The notes: a model not told the origin generated them from the sequence alone. Shown: positions 1 to 9,804, numbered from the stretch's first letter. The stretch: DNA of 64,000 nt from JACKBC01 sp041391125 (GCA_041391125.1 JAWKON010000001.1:186001-250000), one strand, 5' to 3'. A program made the numbers and translations.

Positions 1-137
1 TGAAAATTGTTGACGCGGTCGGGCGCTGCGTGATTTAGCTGGTTGCGCGGACGGCGTCGGATGAGCTGCTGTTCGACTCGATATAGATTTATTGGCTGCG
101 GTGTTCATAAGAATAACTCTCTAAAATAGCTATGAAA
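1..137. other. Non-coding edge of window
   Basis: No gene, repeat or recognisable signal could be supported here. It lies downstream of the minus-strand coiled-coil protein and may hold its terminator, but I see no convincing hairpin. Confidence 0.4.
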
Positions 138-503
138 TTAGCGAAATCTGGGTAATGCTTGCGGCTGCCCCTGCAACTGCCGGATGATCTGCACGGCCTG
201 GGCAAGCTGCTGCTGATATTGGTCAGCCTGGGCTTGGGTCGCCTGTAATTGCGCGCGCAATTGTTGATTTTGCGCTTGCAGATCGGCCAGTTGGCTTTGC
301 TGATCCGCTGGACTGTTGGCCAAGCTGTCCACCTGTACAGTAGCCGCCGCTGTATCAAACGAAGTTTGTGCGGCCGCGCGGTTGGCGCCATGCACGCCCA
401 ATACCAACAACGTGGCCAGGATCAGGCCACAAATTGTGCCGATGGACAAGATATGTTTGATCTGATTCTTCGATTGATGCGCGCTCGTTTTATGCGTACT
501 CAT
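138..503 (-). CDS. Small membrane-anchored coiled-coil protein, function unknown
   Basis: A 121-residue protein with a lysine/histidine-rich cytoplasmic start, one hydrophobic segment at about residues 15-39, a short Ala/Thr/Ser-rich stretch, then a glutamine-rich heptad-like region (about 68-112) that should form a coiled coil. The hydrophobic segment ends close to an ANRAAAQ sequence that could be a signal peptidase site, so the protein may be either anchored or secreted. The start is supported by AGGAG seven bases upstream. It stands alone on the minus strand, downstream of phased TTAA-type repeats at 580-617 that look like an OmpR-family operator. I recognise no family. Confidence 0.6.
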   Translation of the reverse strand: MSTHKTSAHQSKNQIKHILSIGTICGLILATLLVLGVHGANRAAAQTSFDTAAATVQVDSLANSPADQQSQLADLQAQNQQLRAQLQATQAQADQYQQQLAQAVQIIRQLQGQPQALPRFR

Positions 504-579
504 TGATTAGCTCCTATGAGACAAACCATCAAAAGATATTTATTGATGTGTGTATTGTCTCACAATTACGCGCGCTGGG

Positions 580-617
580 TTAACTGGGGTCTAAACTATG
601 TTAAATCAAACTTAAAT
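580..617 (-). promoter_or_regulatory. Candidate OmpR-family operator (phased direct repeats)
   Basis: TTAACT, CTAAACT, TTAAATC and CTTAAAT begin at about 580, 591, 601 and 611, a 10-11 bp period. That spacing is what OmpR/PhoB-type winged-helix regulators need for tandem binding on one DNA face. It sits upstream of the minus-strand gene starting at 503, next to a two-component operon. Regulator identity is inferred. Confidence 0.35.
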
Positions 618-703
618 TTTTTCTAGCAGCTTATCGGAGAGAAACGACAAAAACAAATTTTGTACGCGGATGAACGCCGATTTTCGCAGATTTAGGCATC
701 AGA

Positions 704-743
704 ATGGCCGAAAAATCCGCGTAAATCCGCCAAATCAGCGTAC
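704..743. repeat. Dispersed ATCCGCG-type repeat, copy 1
   Basis: A 39-40 nt segment beginning TGGCCGAAAAATCCGCG matches, with a few substitutions, the segment at 26347-26384; a shorter relative occurs near 34480-34510. All copies lie in spacers between genes. Confidence 0.6.
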
Positions 744-795
744 GATATTCTTCTCCGACAGCCTCCTGGTTCCGGCAAGTTCTGTGGTTCAGCCA

Positions 796-826
796 GGTGA
801 CAGTCACTTCCAAAGTGACTGTCACC
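796..826. repeat. 14-bp-arm hairpin overlapping the histidine kinase stop
   Basis: Perfect inverted arms (GGTGACAGTCACTT and its complement) with a 3-nt loop. The minus-strand kinase stop codon at 822-824 is inside one arm. There is no T-run after it, so it looks more like a palindromic repeat or a 3'-end-stabilising hairpin than an intrinsic terminator. Confidence 0.55.
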
Positions 827-2195
827 TTTGATCCGGCAGCGTCACCGTAAACGTTGTGCCCTGGTCAACCACGCTGTGCACCTCAATCCGCCCGCCGTGC
901 ATCTGCACAATGGCCTGGCTAATCGCCAGCCCCAGGCCAAAACCGCCGCTATCGCGCGAGCGCGCCTGATCCGTGCGATAAAAACGCTCGAACAAGTGCG
1001 GCAGATGCTCGGCCGGAATCCCCATGCCGCTATCGGCAACCGTCACGGTGATCTGCCCATCCTGCTGTGCGGCGCCCACCGTCACCTGGCCGCCCCCTGG
1101 CGTATATTTGATGGCGTTTTCCAGCAGATTGATCAGCACCTGCCCCAACCCGTCGCTATCCGCCCGCAGATGGAGCGGCGCTGTGGGCAGCGCGAGTTGC
1201 AACAAGACACCCTTTTCGGCGGCTGTTGGCGTGAGCTGCTCCACCACGCGCGCCAACAATGGCGCCAGATCGATGGCCGTGGCGGCCAGCGGCTGCCCCT
1301 GTTCCAATGCCGCCAGCGTCAGCATCTGCTCAATCAGACGCGTCATGCGGTCCACATCACCTTCCATCTCCGTCATCATATCTTGCAGGGTTTGCAGGTC
1401 ACGCGGGCGCGAGCGCGCCAGGCTGAGCTGGGTTTTGAGCATGGCCAACGGCGTGCGCAGTTCGTGCGACACATCGGCCGTCAATTGGCGTTCGCGCTGA
1501 AAGGCCTGGTCGAGCCGCGCCAGCATGGCGTTAAAGGTGCGCGCCAGCCGCCCGATCTCATCGTCCGGCAAGTCCAGTTGCAGGCGCTGGCTCAAATCGT
1601 CGGCGCTGATGCGGCGGGCCGTGCGGGTGATGGTGCGGATGGGCGCCAGCGCCCGTCCCGCCAGAAAATAGCCACCCGCGGTCGAGAGCAGCAGCACAAT
1701 GGGGATGGCCAGGGCCAGGCTGCCCCAAATCAGGCGGCCAAAGATCTGATTCCTTTGCAGCGGCAGCGCCAATACCAGCGTCCCCAGATTGGCGCCCCCC
1801 TCCTGCAGATGGGCCACCAGCACCCGCGCATCGATGTCGCCGGGCAGCGTTATATCGCGGAATTCGCCAAAATCGGGCAGCGTCGTGGGGACAGCCATCT
1901 CATCGGCGTCGCCCACGGTTTTGACCACCTGGCCCTCGGGCGTCAACACCCAGGCGATCACCCCTTCGCGGCGCAGCGCGGCAATATCCGCCGCTTCGGT
2001 CAGGTATTGCCCGCCTTGCACATCGATGACGGCGTTGAGTTGGGTGGCGCCCAGCCGCAGCGTCTCGTTGACCTGGCGCTGTTGCAGCCGATAGACGGCA
2101 AAGAGCATGACCGCCGCCAAAATTAAAAGCAGGATGGCCTCCAATGCCACCGTCCACAGCACCAGCCGGGCGCGCAGGCTACGCAGCTTCTGCAT
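822..2195 (-). CDS. Two-component sensor histidine kinase
   Basis: A 457-residue inner-membrane kinase. It has TM1 (about 11-35), an extracytoplasmic sensor loop (36-150), TM2 (153-178), a HAMP linker (about 178-231), a HisKA dimerisation domain with the phospho-acceptor His244 in SHELRTPL, and an HATPase_c domain with the N box (LLENAIKYTP), the DSGMGIP G1 box, FERFYR and the GFGLGLAI G2 box. All catalytic motifs are present, so it should autophosphorylate and transfer to the response regulator encoded immediately upstream; the two reading frames overlap by 17 nt. The operon context (lipoprotein, two ATPases, FtsX permease, regulator, kinase) resembles envelope-stress or antimicrobial-peptide sensing-and-export modules. 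The ligand is unknown. Confidence 0.93.
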   Translation of the reverse strand: MQKLRSLRARLVLWTVALEAILLLILAAVMLFAVYRLQQRQVNETLRLGATQLNAVIDVQGGQYLTEAADIAALRREGVIAWVLTPEGQVVKTVGDADEMAVPTTLPDFGEFRDITLPGDIDARVLVAHLQEGGANLGTLVLALPLQRNQIFGRLIWGSLALAIPIVLLLSTAGGYFLAGRALAPIRTITRTARRISADDLSQRLQLDLPDDEIGRLARTFNAMLARLDQAFQRERQLTADVSHELRTPLAMLKTQLSLARSRPRDLQTLQDMMTEMEGDVDRMTRLIEQMLTLAALEQGQPLAATAIDLAPLLARVVEQLTPTAAEKGVLLQLALPTAPLHLRADSDGLGQVLINLLENAIKYTPGGGQVTVGAAQQDGQITVTVADSGMGIPAEHLPHLFERFYRTDQARSRDSGGFGLGLAISQAIVQMHGGRIEVHSVVDQGTTFTVTLPDQR

Positions 2196-2857
2196 GGTCC
2201 ACCATCCGGTAGCCCAGCCCGCGCACGGTCTGGATCAGTTTTTGGTCGAAGCCATCGTCGATCTTTTTGCGCAGGTTGTAAATGTAGACTTCGATGAGCT
2301 TGGATTCGGCGGCAAAATCCATGTTCCAGATGTGGTCAATGAGCTGGTCGCGGCTCAGGACGCGATTGGGGTTGCGCATCAACGTTTCCAGCAGCGCATA
2401 TTCTTTGGCGGTCAACTCAATGTGGCGGTCGCCGCTGCCGCCTGCTTGGCCGCCGTATCCAGCCGCAGATCGCCGATGCGCAGGGTGGCGCTTTTCTGCG
2501 CACCGGTGCGGCGCCAGGGCGCGCAGACGCGCCGTCAACTCCTGGATGGCAAAGGCCCGGACCCAGATAATCATCGCGCCGCTGTCCAAGCCGCTGACCT
2601 TGTCGGGCAACGTCCCCAGCGCCGTCAGCATGAGGATGGGCATGGTATAGCCGTGGTCGCGCAACTGGCGGCAGACGGCCAGCCCATCCATGCCGGGCAG
2701 CATAATGTCCAGCAGCACCATGTCATAGTCGGCGCTCTGCACCCAATCCAGCGCATCGGCGTGTTGCCGATCACATCCACGGCATAGGCATCTTCTTCCA
2801 ATCTCGGCGAATGAGCCGGGCCATCCGCGGCTCATCTTCCACCACCAAAACACGCAT
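2179..2857 (-). CDS. OmpR-family response regulator (frameshifted in this sequence)
   Basis: The start at 2857 gives MRVLVVEDEPRMARLIRR, a normal receiver start. The frame then breaks several times: LEEDAYAVDV lies in a second frame, the phospho-acceptor region VLLDIMLPG in a third, and there are further shifts around the loop before FAIQELTARLRALA and in the interdomain linker. The C-terminal winged helix is intact (ELTAKEYALLETLMRNPNRV, ending TVRGLGYRMVDH). Read together it is a standard regulator of about 225 residues that overlaps the kinase gene. At least four one-base indels in an otherwise conserved gene point to sequence error. A heptamer repeat lies just upstream, between it and the permease. 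Confidence 0.85.
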
Positions 2858-2886
2858 AGCATTCGTCCTGTAATTATGCAAACCTC

Positions 2887-2990
2887 AATGATAAATGGTA
2901 AATGGTGAATTATGAATGGTAAACGATCTCGCTCCCGACACATCCTCATTCACCATTCACCGTTTACCATTTACAATTTTCTTACCCATT
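2887..2990. repeat. Heptamer repeat block R1 (ATTCACC/GTTTACC units)
   Basis: Degenerate 7-nt units of the type ATTCACC, GTTTACC and ATTTACA run in one orientation on the right and as reverse complements (GGTGAAT, GGTAAAT) on the left, so the block can fold back. It fills the spacer between the permease and the response regulator. Related blocks lie at 16404-16530, 29571-29645 and 52829-52876. Confidence 0.7.
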
Positions 2991-2995
2991 ACCCA

Positions 2996-5812
2996 CTACG
3001 CATTGCGCAAAATCTGCGCGGGCGAGAGGCGGCGCAGCACCAGCGCCGCCGCGCTCCCACTAAGCATAAGCCCAATGGCGACCAGCGCCAAAAGCAGCCC
3101 AATGGCGCTGCTCGGAATCAGCATGTGGCTGGGCGGCGGGTCAAAGATGGCGGTGAGGATGGTCACCAGCACTTGCGTCAGCGCCAGACCGACTACGCTG
3201 CCGATGAGCAGACCAGTGACGCCGCTGATCAGCGCTTCCGCCAGCACAAAGGTGTTGACCTGGCCGGGCGAGCCGCCCAGCGCGGCCAACGTCGCATATT
3301 CGGCAGCGCGTTCACCCAACAAGCCCAAAAGGAAAATGAGCAGCGCCAGCGCCGCAATCAGCAGCGTGTAGCCCCATTCGATGCGCGTCAGGGCGTCCAG
3401 GCTCAAAGTGGTCAGCGTGCTGGTGAGCTGGGCGGTGACACCGTTGATCGACTCCACTTTGAAGGTGGGCGCCGGGAAGTGGGCGCTGATCGCAGCGGCG
3501 GTTTGGGTTGGATTGCCGGTGGTGCGCACCAGGAAGGTGGCCACGCTGTCGCTGCCGATCTGCTGGTGCAGAAAGTCTTGATTCACCACCAGAAATGAGT
3601 CCTTGGGCGCCGTGGGGAATTCCCGCGCGATGCCCACCACCTGGAAGGGCACCGTGACAAAGGCATCGGCAGGCGTGTTGCCGCCAGCGCTGTTCACCGT
3701 TGCCCGCTGCAAGCGAATGTTGATGTGATCGCCGGCCACAATGCTGTAGTCCAGCGCCGTCTCTTCAGAGATGATGATGCCGTCCGGCGTGGCGTCCAGC
3801 TTGCTCAACACCGTGTCGGCGGGGGCGTCCAGAAAGAAGCTATCGGCCAAGGTGGCAGTCTCGCGCAGGCTAAAGACGTTGACGCCAAAGATGTCCTGCA
3901 ACTCGCTGCCCACATAGGCCACGTTGAGATCAAAGGGGCTGACGGCCACCACATTGGGTAGGTTGCGCAGTTGATCGGCAAAGGCGGCGCTTTGCGGCGC
4001 GGCGCGGTCAGGCGTCACCCGCACATCGGCGCCCAGGGTCAGCTCGGCGTCGACGCGCTGCTGTTGGCGATAGGTGGCCGCAAAGCCGCTCAGGCTAATG
4101 CCAAAGGCCACGGCCAGGGCGATGATCAGCGTGATCTGCTGCAAGGGCGCAAAGCGGCGGGCAATGCCGCGGGCAGCAAAGCTGCCGGCCGCACCAAAGC
4201 TGCCTTGCCATCCATGCGCCAGGCGACCGGTTCCACTTTGCAGCAGCCGCCCGCTCAGGCGCAACAAGAGGAGCGCAGCCCCCAGCCAAATCAGCGCCGG
4301 CGCCAGAAAGGTGAAGAGCGACAGCGACAGGGTGGCGTTGCCTTCGCCATTGACCACCGGCGCAAAGCCATTCTGCTTTGTGATCCAGAGGACGACCAGC
4401 CCGGCCGCCAATAACAGCAGGTCGCCGTAGAGCCGTTGCCAGAGCGGCGGTCGGGGATCCACCACAATTTGGCGGCGTCCTGCCTGCACCTCGGCCAAAT
4501 AGAGCGTGCGCGTGGGCAGGATGATGCCCACCAGCACAAAGATCAATCCGGCCAGCAGCACGACGCCGGCCGAGCGCAGCAATAAGGGCAAGTTGCCCAT
4601 GGTGAGCAGCGTGGAGCTGGCGAGCCAGGCGCTGCTCAACAGCCCCAGCAGCAGCCCCAGCAGCACGCCGGCCAGCGCAATGACGGCGCTGATGGCCACG
4701 CTCAACCCGACCACCTGGCGCGGGTGGCGCTGCGGCGCGCAGCAGCGCCAGTTCCTGCCGCTGGGCCGCCACCAGGTTGGCGGTGGCGTAGCGGGAAAGA
4801 TAGGCCGCCAACAAGATGCCCGGCCCGGCCAGAAAGACGGCCAAAATTTTGCCCACAGAATGTCGCCTTTGACCGCCTCAATGACCGCGTTCAGATTGTT
4901 GAGCGCACTGATCTGGCCGGGGGCCTGCCGTTCGAGCAGACGGCGCAACTGTTCGGTGCTCTTCTGGGCCTGGATGGGGTCGCCGGGCAGTTGGGCGGTC
5001 AATGCGGATGTGCAACTGTTCGCTCACCGCCGGCTGATCGACGCTGACCACGTTGGCCGCGCCGCCTGCCCGATGCGGTCAGGTTGGCCGCCGCGCCCAC
5101 CGTCACCTGCTGGATCACCGGTTGGGCCGGTGCGGCCAACAGGGCGGCGCGCAGATCGCTGTTAAAGCGCTGCCAATCCATGATCACCACATTGGTGGGC
5201 GGGTTGAAGGCCAGCCCGCGATGCTGCGCGTCCGTGGGCGCAAAAAGTGCGTCGGCTCCGCTCAGGTCGGCAATGCCGCTGACGACGGTCTGATAGGGCG
5301 GCGCCGGGTCGGGAAAGTGGAGCAGAATGGCGTCGCCCGGTTTGGCGCCCAGGTTGGTGGCCATATCTTTGCTGATCAGGACGCCTCCGCTCAAAGAATT
5401 TGAGGCGTCCATTTGGCCCTGCACTAGTTGCGGATGGTCAAAGAGCGACAGGTAACTCGGCTCGATGGCAATCAGCGCGCTGGGGGGTGGCGTGGTGGCG
5501 CTGTCGCCGCCGGTGAGCTGAGCGCTGGTAAAACCGGCCAAACTAAAGGGCGCTACGCCGGTCACGTCCGGTTGGGCGGCCAGTTGGGCTTGCAGCTCCG
5601 CCAGGTGCGTGTCGGGCGTGAGGGCCACAACTTGCATATCGACCGGCACATTGGCCAGTGCGGCTTTGGGTCATCTGCGCCGCCGATGCATCCACATAAA
5701 AGAGGACGGCGCTCAGGAGGCCGGTGGCCAGCAGCGTCCCCAACAACATGCCAAGCGTGCGATAGCCATTGCGCAGAATGGCGTTGCGTGTATAGGTCCA
5801 GATGTAGTTCAT
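2996..5812 (-). CDS. FtsX/MacB-like ABC transporter permease (frameshifted)
   Basis: The start at 5812 reads MNYIWTYTRNAILRNGYRT, followed by a TM segment, a large extracytoplasmic domain, a three-TM block, a central hydrophobic region, a second extracytoplasmic domain and a final three-TM FtsX block ending in RRLSPAQILRNA. About 930 residues with duplicated FtsX-type cores is typical of the large permeases of the MacB/BceB-like superfamily, which use ATP hydrolysis outside the membrane bilayer step to drive lipoprotein or peptide movement. Frame breaks occur near 5680 (a CCC/AAA run), near 5000-5080, and as a compensating pair bounding about 4715-4860. It follows two LolD-type ATPases, so transporter function is well supported; the substrate is unknown. 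Confidence 0.85.
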
Positions 5813-5910
5813 ATTAGTTCTCCGTAGGGGCACGAGTGGCGGCGGGACAAGGTGGCTCAGCCAGAGACAAGGTGTCCCGCCGCCACTCATGCCCGTACCG
5901 GTATCATGCA

Positions 5911-6597
5911 CTATATTTGCATTCCCTCGAGTAAACCATCGGTCATAGTCAGAATGCGGTCAGCCTGTTGGGCCACAGAGTGATCATGGGTGGCCAAGAC
6001 AATGGCGCTTTGCTGTTGGCGGGCTACGCTTTGTAGCAGCGCCACCACGCGCTCACCCGCCGCTTGATCCAGGCTGCCGGTTGGTTCGTCGGCCAGCACA
6101 AGCGGGGGTTTGTTGATGAGGGCGCGGGCGATGCCCACGCGCTGTCGTTCGCCGCCGGAAAGCTGATCGGGCAGCGAATCGGCCAGATGGGGTACGCCCA
6201 CTGCCTGCAACAGGTCCGTGGCCTCTTCGGCGCAGTCGGCCAGGCGCGTGCCGTTCAAAGCAGCGGGCAGCATGACATTTTCCTGCACGGTGAGGGTGGG
6301 CAAGAGATCGACCGCCTGAAAGAGAAAGCCGATATGTTGGCGGCGGAAAACGGCGGCGGCCTTGCGCTTGAGCGTCTGCAAATCCGTGCCGGCAATCAGC
6401 ACCTGGCCGTTGGTGGGGCGCTCCAGCCCGCCCAGCAAACTGAGCAGGGTCGATTTGCCGCTGCCCGAGCGACCCATCAAGGCCACAAATTCGCCCGGCG
6501 CCACGCGCAAAGTGGCGCTTACCAAGGCCGGGATCTGTTGTGGGCCGCGGTTATAGATTTTTGAAAGTTGGTTGGCCATAATGAGTGATTCAGCCAT
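5911..6597 (-). CDS. LolD/MacB-type ABC transporter ATPase (second of two)
   Basis: A 228-residue ATPase of the MacB/LolD class. Walker A GRSGSGKST is at about 42-50, the Q-loop is near 94, the LSGGERQRVG signature at 146-155, Walker B LVLADEP at 166-172, a D-loop SLD follows, and the H-loop His is at 204. Every catalytic motif is intact. The start at 6597 has AAAGGAG nine bases upstream; an internal ATG at 6579 is an alternative. It sits between another ATPase and the FtsX permease, so the two ATPases may form a heterodimer or serve two permease halves. Confidence 0.93.
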   Translation of the reverse strand: MAESLIMANQLSKIYNRGPQQIPALVSATLRVAPGEFVALMGRSGSGKSTLLSLLGGLERPTNGQVLIAGTDLQTLKRKAAAVFRRQHIGFLFQAVDLLPTLTVQENVMLPAALNGTRLADCAEEATDLLQAVGVPHLADSLPDQLSGGERQRVGIARALINKPPLVLADEPTGSLDQAAGERVVALLQSVARQQQSAIVLATHDHSVAQQADRILTMTDGLLEGMQI

Positions 6598-6616
6598 GTT
6601 GTGTCTCCTTTAGTAA

Positions 6617-7394
6617 CTAAACAACGATCTGCCCGTCGCGCATCTGCACAACGCGTCCGCCGTTCGCCGTGGCGAATGCCGCCATCTCTGGTCATGCGTC
6701 ACCATGAGGATGGTGACGCCGTTTTGCCGGTTGAGGCTGACAAAGAGTTCCATAATGGCGTGGGCGGTCTTGCTGTCCAGTTCGCCGGTGGGTTCATCGG
6801 CCAGCAGCAGCGCCGGTTTGTTGGCCAGGGCGCAAGCAATGCTGACTCGCTGCTGTTCGCCGCCAGAGAGCGCGGCGGGCAAATGATCGGCGCGGTCGGC
6901 CAGGCCGACTTGATCCAAGAGCGCTGGCTGCGCGTGGCGGCGTCGGTGCGCTGGGCCAGTTGCAGCGGCATCTGCACATTTTGGTGGGCGCTGAGAAATG
7001 GGATCAGGTTGTGCTGCTGAAAGACGAAGCCCACCGTCTGCCGACGCAACAGCGCGCGCTGGCTTTCCGGCGCTTGCGCCAGATCATGCCCGGCCACGCT
7101 GACCTGCCCAAAGCTGGGCGTATCCAGACCGCCGATCAGGTTGAGCAGGGTCGATTTGCCGCTGCCGGATGGGCCGACCAGCGTCACAAACTCGCCCGCC
7201 CGCATCTGCAAATCCACCCCGCGCAGGGCGGCCGTTTCCACCTGGCGCTCGCGATAAAATTTGAAGAGATCGCGGGCATCGACCAAGATGCCGGTGGATG
7301 TCGCTTGGGCAGACCGCCTGCTCTGCCCCGGCTCGGCTGGCGCGGCGTCGACCGGTGAGTCAATGGGTTGCGATAGGGTGGTATTTATTGCCAT
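6617..7394 (-). CDS. LolD/MacB-type ABC transporter ATPase (first of two, frameshifted)
   Basis: The first part (start 7394) carries an N-terminal extension of about 35 residues, then Walker A GPSGSGKST and the Q-loop region FVFQQHNLIPF. The frame breaks near 6930, after which LSGGEQQRVSIACALA, Walker B ALLLADEPTGELD and the H-loop MVTHDQ appear in another frame; a second break near 6690 leads to the natural end RVVQMRDGQIVV at 6617. Joined, it is a complete ATPase of about 258 residues. The end is followed at once by the ribosome site of the next ATPase. The start overlaps the lipoprotein stop by 10 nt, which suggests translational coupling. Confidence 0.88.
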
Positions 7395-8035
7395 GAGAAG
7401 CTCTCCAACATTTGGCGGAAGGCGTCCACATTATCGACACCGTTCGGCGTGGTCAAAGTGAGAACGGCCAGGCGATTGTTGGGGCCGGGAATGTAGTAGC
7501 GCTGGCTGATGACGGCGCGCGTCTTGTTGGTGACGGGGTCAGGCGCCGATGTACTGCTATAAGTCAGCTCGACGATAGCTTGATTGTTGGCGGCCTGGTT
7601 GTTGGCGGCCATCGTTTTGAGATCGGTGCGCTTATAATCTGTCACCTGGCTCTGGAGTTGCGGCTCATCGGTGTTGGTTGCGTATTGGGTCAAGTCGCCA
7701 GGGGGCAGGGCGCGTATTTCGACCAGTTCGGCGCTGTCAATGTCGGTGATGGCCACGGCGCCGCTGCTGCCCGGCGTGACGGTCCAGCCTTCCACATATT
7801 GGATGGTGTAGCCACCCTCTGCGTTCTGGTAGTTCACAAAGACGGCGTTGTCCGGCACATCACCCGCGGGGCTGACCTCGGCGGCGGTGGGCTGGCCCGC
7901 GGGATGGGCGGCGCCGGATGCGCTGGGACTGGCGCCGCCACAGGCGCTAACGGTCAAGGCCAGTGCGGCGGCCAATACAAACGCCAGCCCGCGGGTGGAG
8001 CGAAATAGATGGTTGGGTTGGAAGTTCTGATTCAT
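7385..8035 (-). CDS. Secreted lipoprotein, first gene of ABC/two-component operon
   Basis: A 216-residue protein with a charged start, a hydrophobic stretch (18-31) and a lipobox ending VSAC (Cys32), then a Gly/Ser/Ala-rich tether. The mature part has a GYTIQYVEGW motif near the start, reminiscent of PsbP/Mog1-like folds, but I cannot assign a family with confidence. It heads the operon and overlaps the first ATPase gene, so it may be the surface-exposed partner of the FtsX permease or deliver ligand to it. Confidence 0.7.
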   Translation of the reverse strand: MNQNFQPNHLFRSTRGLAFVLAAALALTVSACGGASPSASGAAHPAGQPTAAEVSPAGDVPDNAVFVNYQNAEGGYTIQYVEGWTVTPGSSGAVAITDIDSAELVEIRALPPGDLTQYATNTDEPQLQSQVTDYKRTDLKTMAANNQAANNQAIVELTYSSTSAPDPVTNKTRAVISQRYYIPGPNNRLAVLTLTTPNGVDNVDAFRQMLESFSWQ

Positions 8036-8140
8036 TGGTATGTTCCTTTATTGATTATTTGTGGTAATTGCTAGTGTGATGGTTGGGTTCCGGTTTACTC
8101 CACCACCACAAGTGTAAACTTAAGCGACGGGATCAGTGTC

Positions 8141-8244
8141 GGTTGAGTAGGCCCCTGCTGTTCGGGGCCGTATCGAAACCAAACGGGTCGGCCCGCTCAC
8201 TCTGGCTTCGATACGGCTGCATACGGCCGCAGCCTACTCAACCA
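8141..8244. repeat. GTTGAGTAGGC/CGTATCGAAAC palindromic repeat, copy 1
   Basis: Outer arms GGTTGAGTAGGC and GCCTACTCAACC enclose inner CGTATCGAAAC and its complement, so the element can form a cruciform. A closely related copy lies at 11239-11349. It has no coding capacity and resembles a REP- or MITE-like element. Confidence 0.75.
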
Positions 8245-8388
8245 CCGTTCGCTTCCTCTTAGGTTTACACTTATGACCCCACCACCCACTGCCCCCAGTA
8301 AAACAGGCCAAGTTGAAGCAGAGTTGAAATGGGTGCGATTTGCGTAGGTTCTGGAAGTTCACCTTTGGGCAGAAGGCCAACTTTTGCT

Positions 8389-8425
8389 GATTTCAACTTG
8401 GTTTAATCTTGGCTCATTAAGCTTG
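8389..8425 (+). promoter_or_regulatory. Shared 37-nt box, copy 1 (candidate operator)
   Basis: Begins GATTTCAACTTGG and contains TTAATCTT then TTAAGCTT, 14 bases apart. The same arrangement (GATTTCAACATGG, TTAACCTT, CTAAACTT) occurs at 11490-11526. Each lies 150-210 bases before a plus-strand gene (8597 and 11638). Conservation of a direct repeat between two spacers suggests a common regulator, perhaps the OmpR-type regulator at 13360; this is inference. Confidence 0.45.
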
Positions 8426-8515
8426 TCCAACTGTGGGCTTGGGATGGAGATAGCGCTGTCGCCACCGCTGGCCCACATCGTGTAATCTCAACAAGTTGGG
8501 CTACTCTTCAGCCGC

Positions 8516-8558
8516 AGGCAGGCTTCGACAGGCTCAGCCTTCGAGTGGCTGAATAGTA
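8516..8558. repeat. CTTCGACA-GCTCAGCCT repeat, copy 1
   Basis: Contains CTTCGACAGGCTCAGCCTTC, the same core as the arms of the large palindrome at 45068-45130. Found only in spacers. Confidence 0.55.
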
Positions 8559-8596
8559 ACCAAGCTGGTGCAACAACAAGAGGCAATAGGTTAAAT

Positions 8597-9804
8597 ATGA
8601 ATAGGAAGATGTTGAATAAGGTTCCCCAGATAACCATTTTCTTCTGGATTATCAAAGTCTTATGTACGACAATTGGAGAGACAGCCTCCGATTTTCTCAA
8701 TGTTAATTTGAATTTTGGTCTGTATGGCACATCGGTTGTCACGGGCGCATTGCTGGCAGTCGTACTCTTTTTGCAATTTCGGGCCAAGAAATATGTACCC
8801 AGTTTGTATTGGTTGTCCGTGGTTTTAATCAGTGTATTTGGCACATTGATCACGGATATTCTGACCGATAACCTGGATTTTCCCCTGGAAGCCAGCACCA
8901 TCCTGTTTAGCGCGGCGTTGGCCCTCACCTTTGCCATTTGGTATGCCAGCGAAGGCACCATTTCGATTCATTCCATTTACACAACGCGACGCGAATCTTT
9001 CTACTGGCTGGCGATTCTATTTACCTTTGCACTAGGGACAGCCTCTGGTGACTTGATGGCCGAGGGGCTGAGTTTGGGCTATTTGGTGACGGGGCTGATT
9101 GTTTTCGCCATGATCGTTACCGTGATCGCGGCTTGGCGTTCCGGGTTGGATGATAATCTGTCGTTTTGGATCGCCTCTATATTGACGCGCCCTTTAGGGG
9201 CATCCATCGGGGATTACTTCACGCAAGCCCCAGCCAATGGTGGGTTAGGGTTGGGTGCAGCCCTGACGAGCGCTATCTTTCTGGTCGCCATCCTGGCGGT
9301 CGTGATCTACCTGACCGTGACCAAGTATGATTTTGACACAATGTCTGAACCCGCTCTGGTTGAAGCCAAGAGCGTACAGGCTCCTTTGCTTTGGCGGCAG
9401 GTGGCTGGCGTGATCATGGTTCTGTTGCTCCTATCGGTGGGCGGTTATTCTTGGCGTTCAACCCAGCTTTCAGCCATGGAACTCTCCAACGCAGCGTCGC
9501 TTACGCCCCTTGGAGATCTGTCCGTTTTCCGGCAGATCACGACAGACACGCAAGGCTTGGTCCAGGCCAATGACCTGACGGGGGCTAGAACACGCATCAC
9601 CGATTTGGAAACGGCCTGGGATAACGCCCAGCCAACCTTAAAGCCTATGAACTCAGATAAGTGGTCTACCATGATGGGGATATTGATGGCGCCCTAAAAT
9701 GTCTACGCGCAGCCAACCCACTGCCACAGGATGTGCCACGTCATTACAGCAGCTACTTGAAGAAATCAATGTCCTTGACCCCCAAAATTAGAGATTTAAC
9801 GTAG
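8597..9804 (+). CDS. COG4705-like multi-pass membrane protein with C-terminal soluble domain
   Basis: Eight or more hydrophobic segments in a repeated pattern, each repeat carrying a small-residue motif near an acidic residue (CTTIGETASDFL, GTLITDILTD, GTASGDLMAEG, GASIGDYF). This pattern matches the uncharacterised COG4705 membrane family. A ninth hydrophobic segment (about 277-297) is followed by a soluble helical tail with LTGARTRITDLETAWD. The first frame stops at 9697, but the neighbouring frame continues with DGALKCLRAANPLPQ to a stop at 9804, which fits the usual end of such tails, so one base is probably missing near 9672-9685. Transport function is suspected but not shown. Confidence 0.7.

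Larger units (their letters stand above)
504..821. other. Intergenic region with candidate operator and a dispersed repeat
   Basis: This gap separates the histidine kinase stop from the small coiled-coil gene. It holds phased TTAA/TAAA repeats (580-617), a dispersed repeat of the ATCCGCG type (about 654-743) and a 14-bp-arm hairpin (796-826) that overlaps the kinase stop codon. No coding signal is visible. Confidence 0.5.
8036..8596. other. Intergenic region with palindromic repeats and a shared 37-nt box
   Basis: Divergent spacer between the lipoprotein (minus) and the COG4705-like gene (plus). It holds a long inverted repeat (8141-8244), a 37-nt box that recurs upstream of the PAP2 gene (8389-8425) and one copy of the CTTCGACA-GCTCAGCCT repeat (8520-8545). 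No further gene is visible. Confidence 0.5.

Noticed and set aside
828..2126. Long plus-strand open frame of 432 codons
   Set aside because: It is the antisense shadow of the histidine kinase, which has every kinase motif; the shadow is rich in Arg/Gln/His and has no ribosome site.
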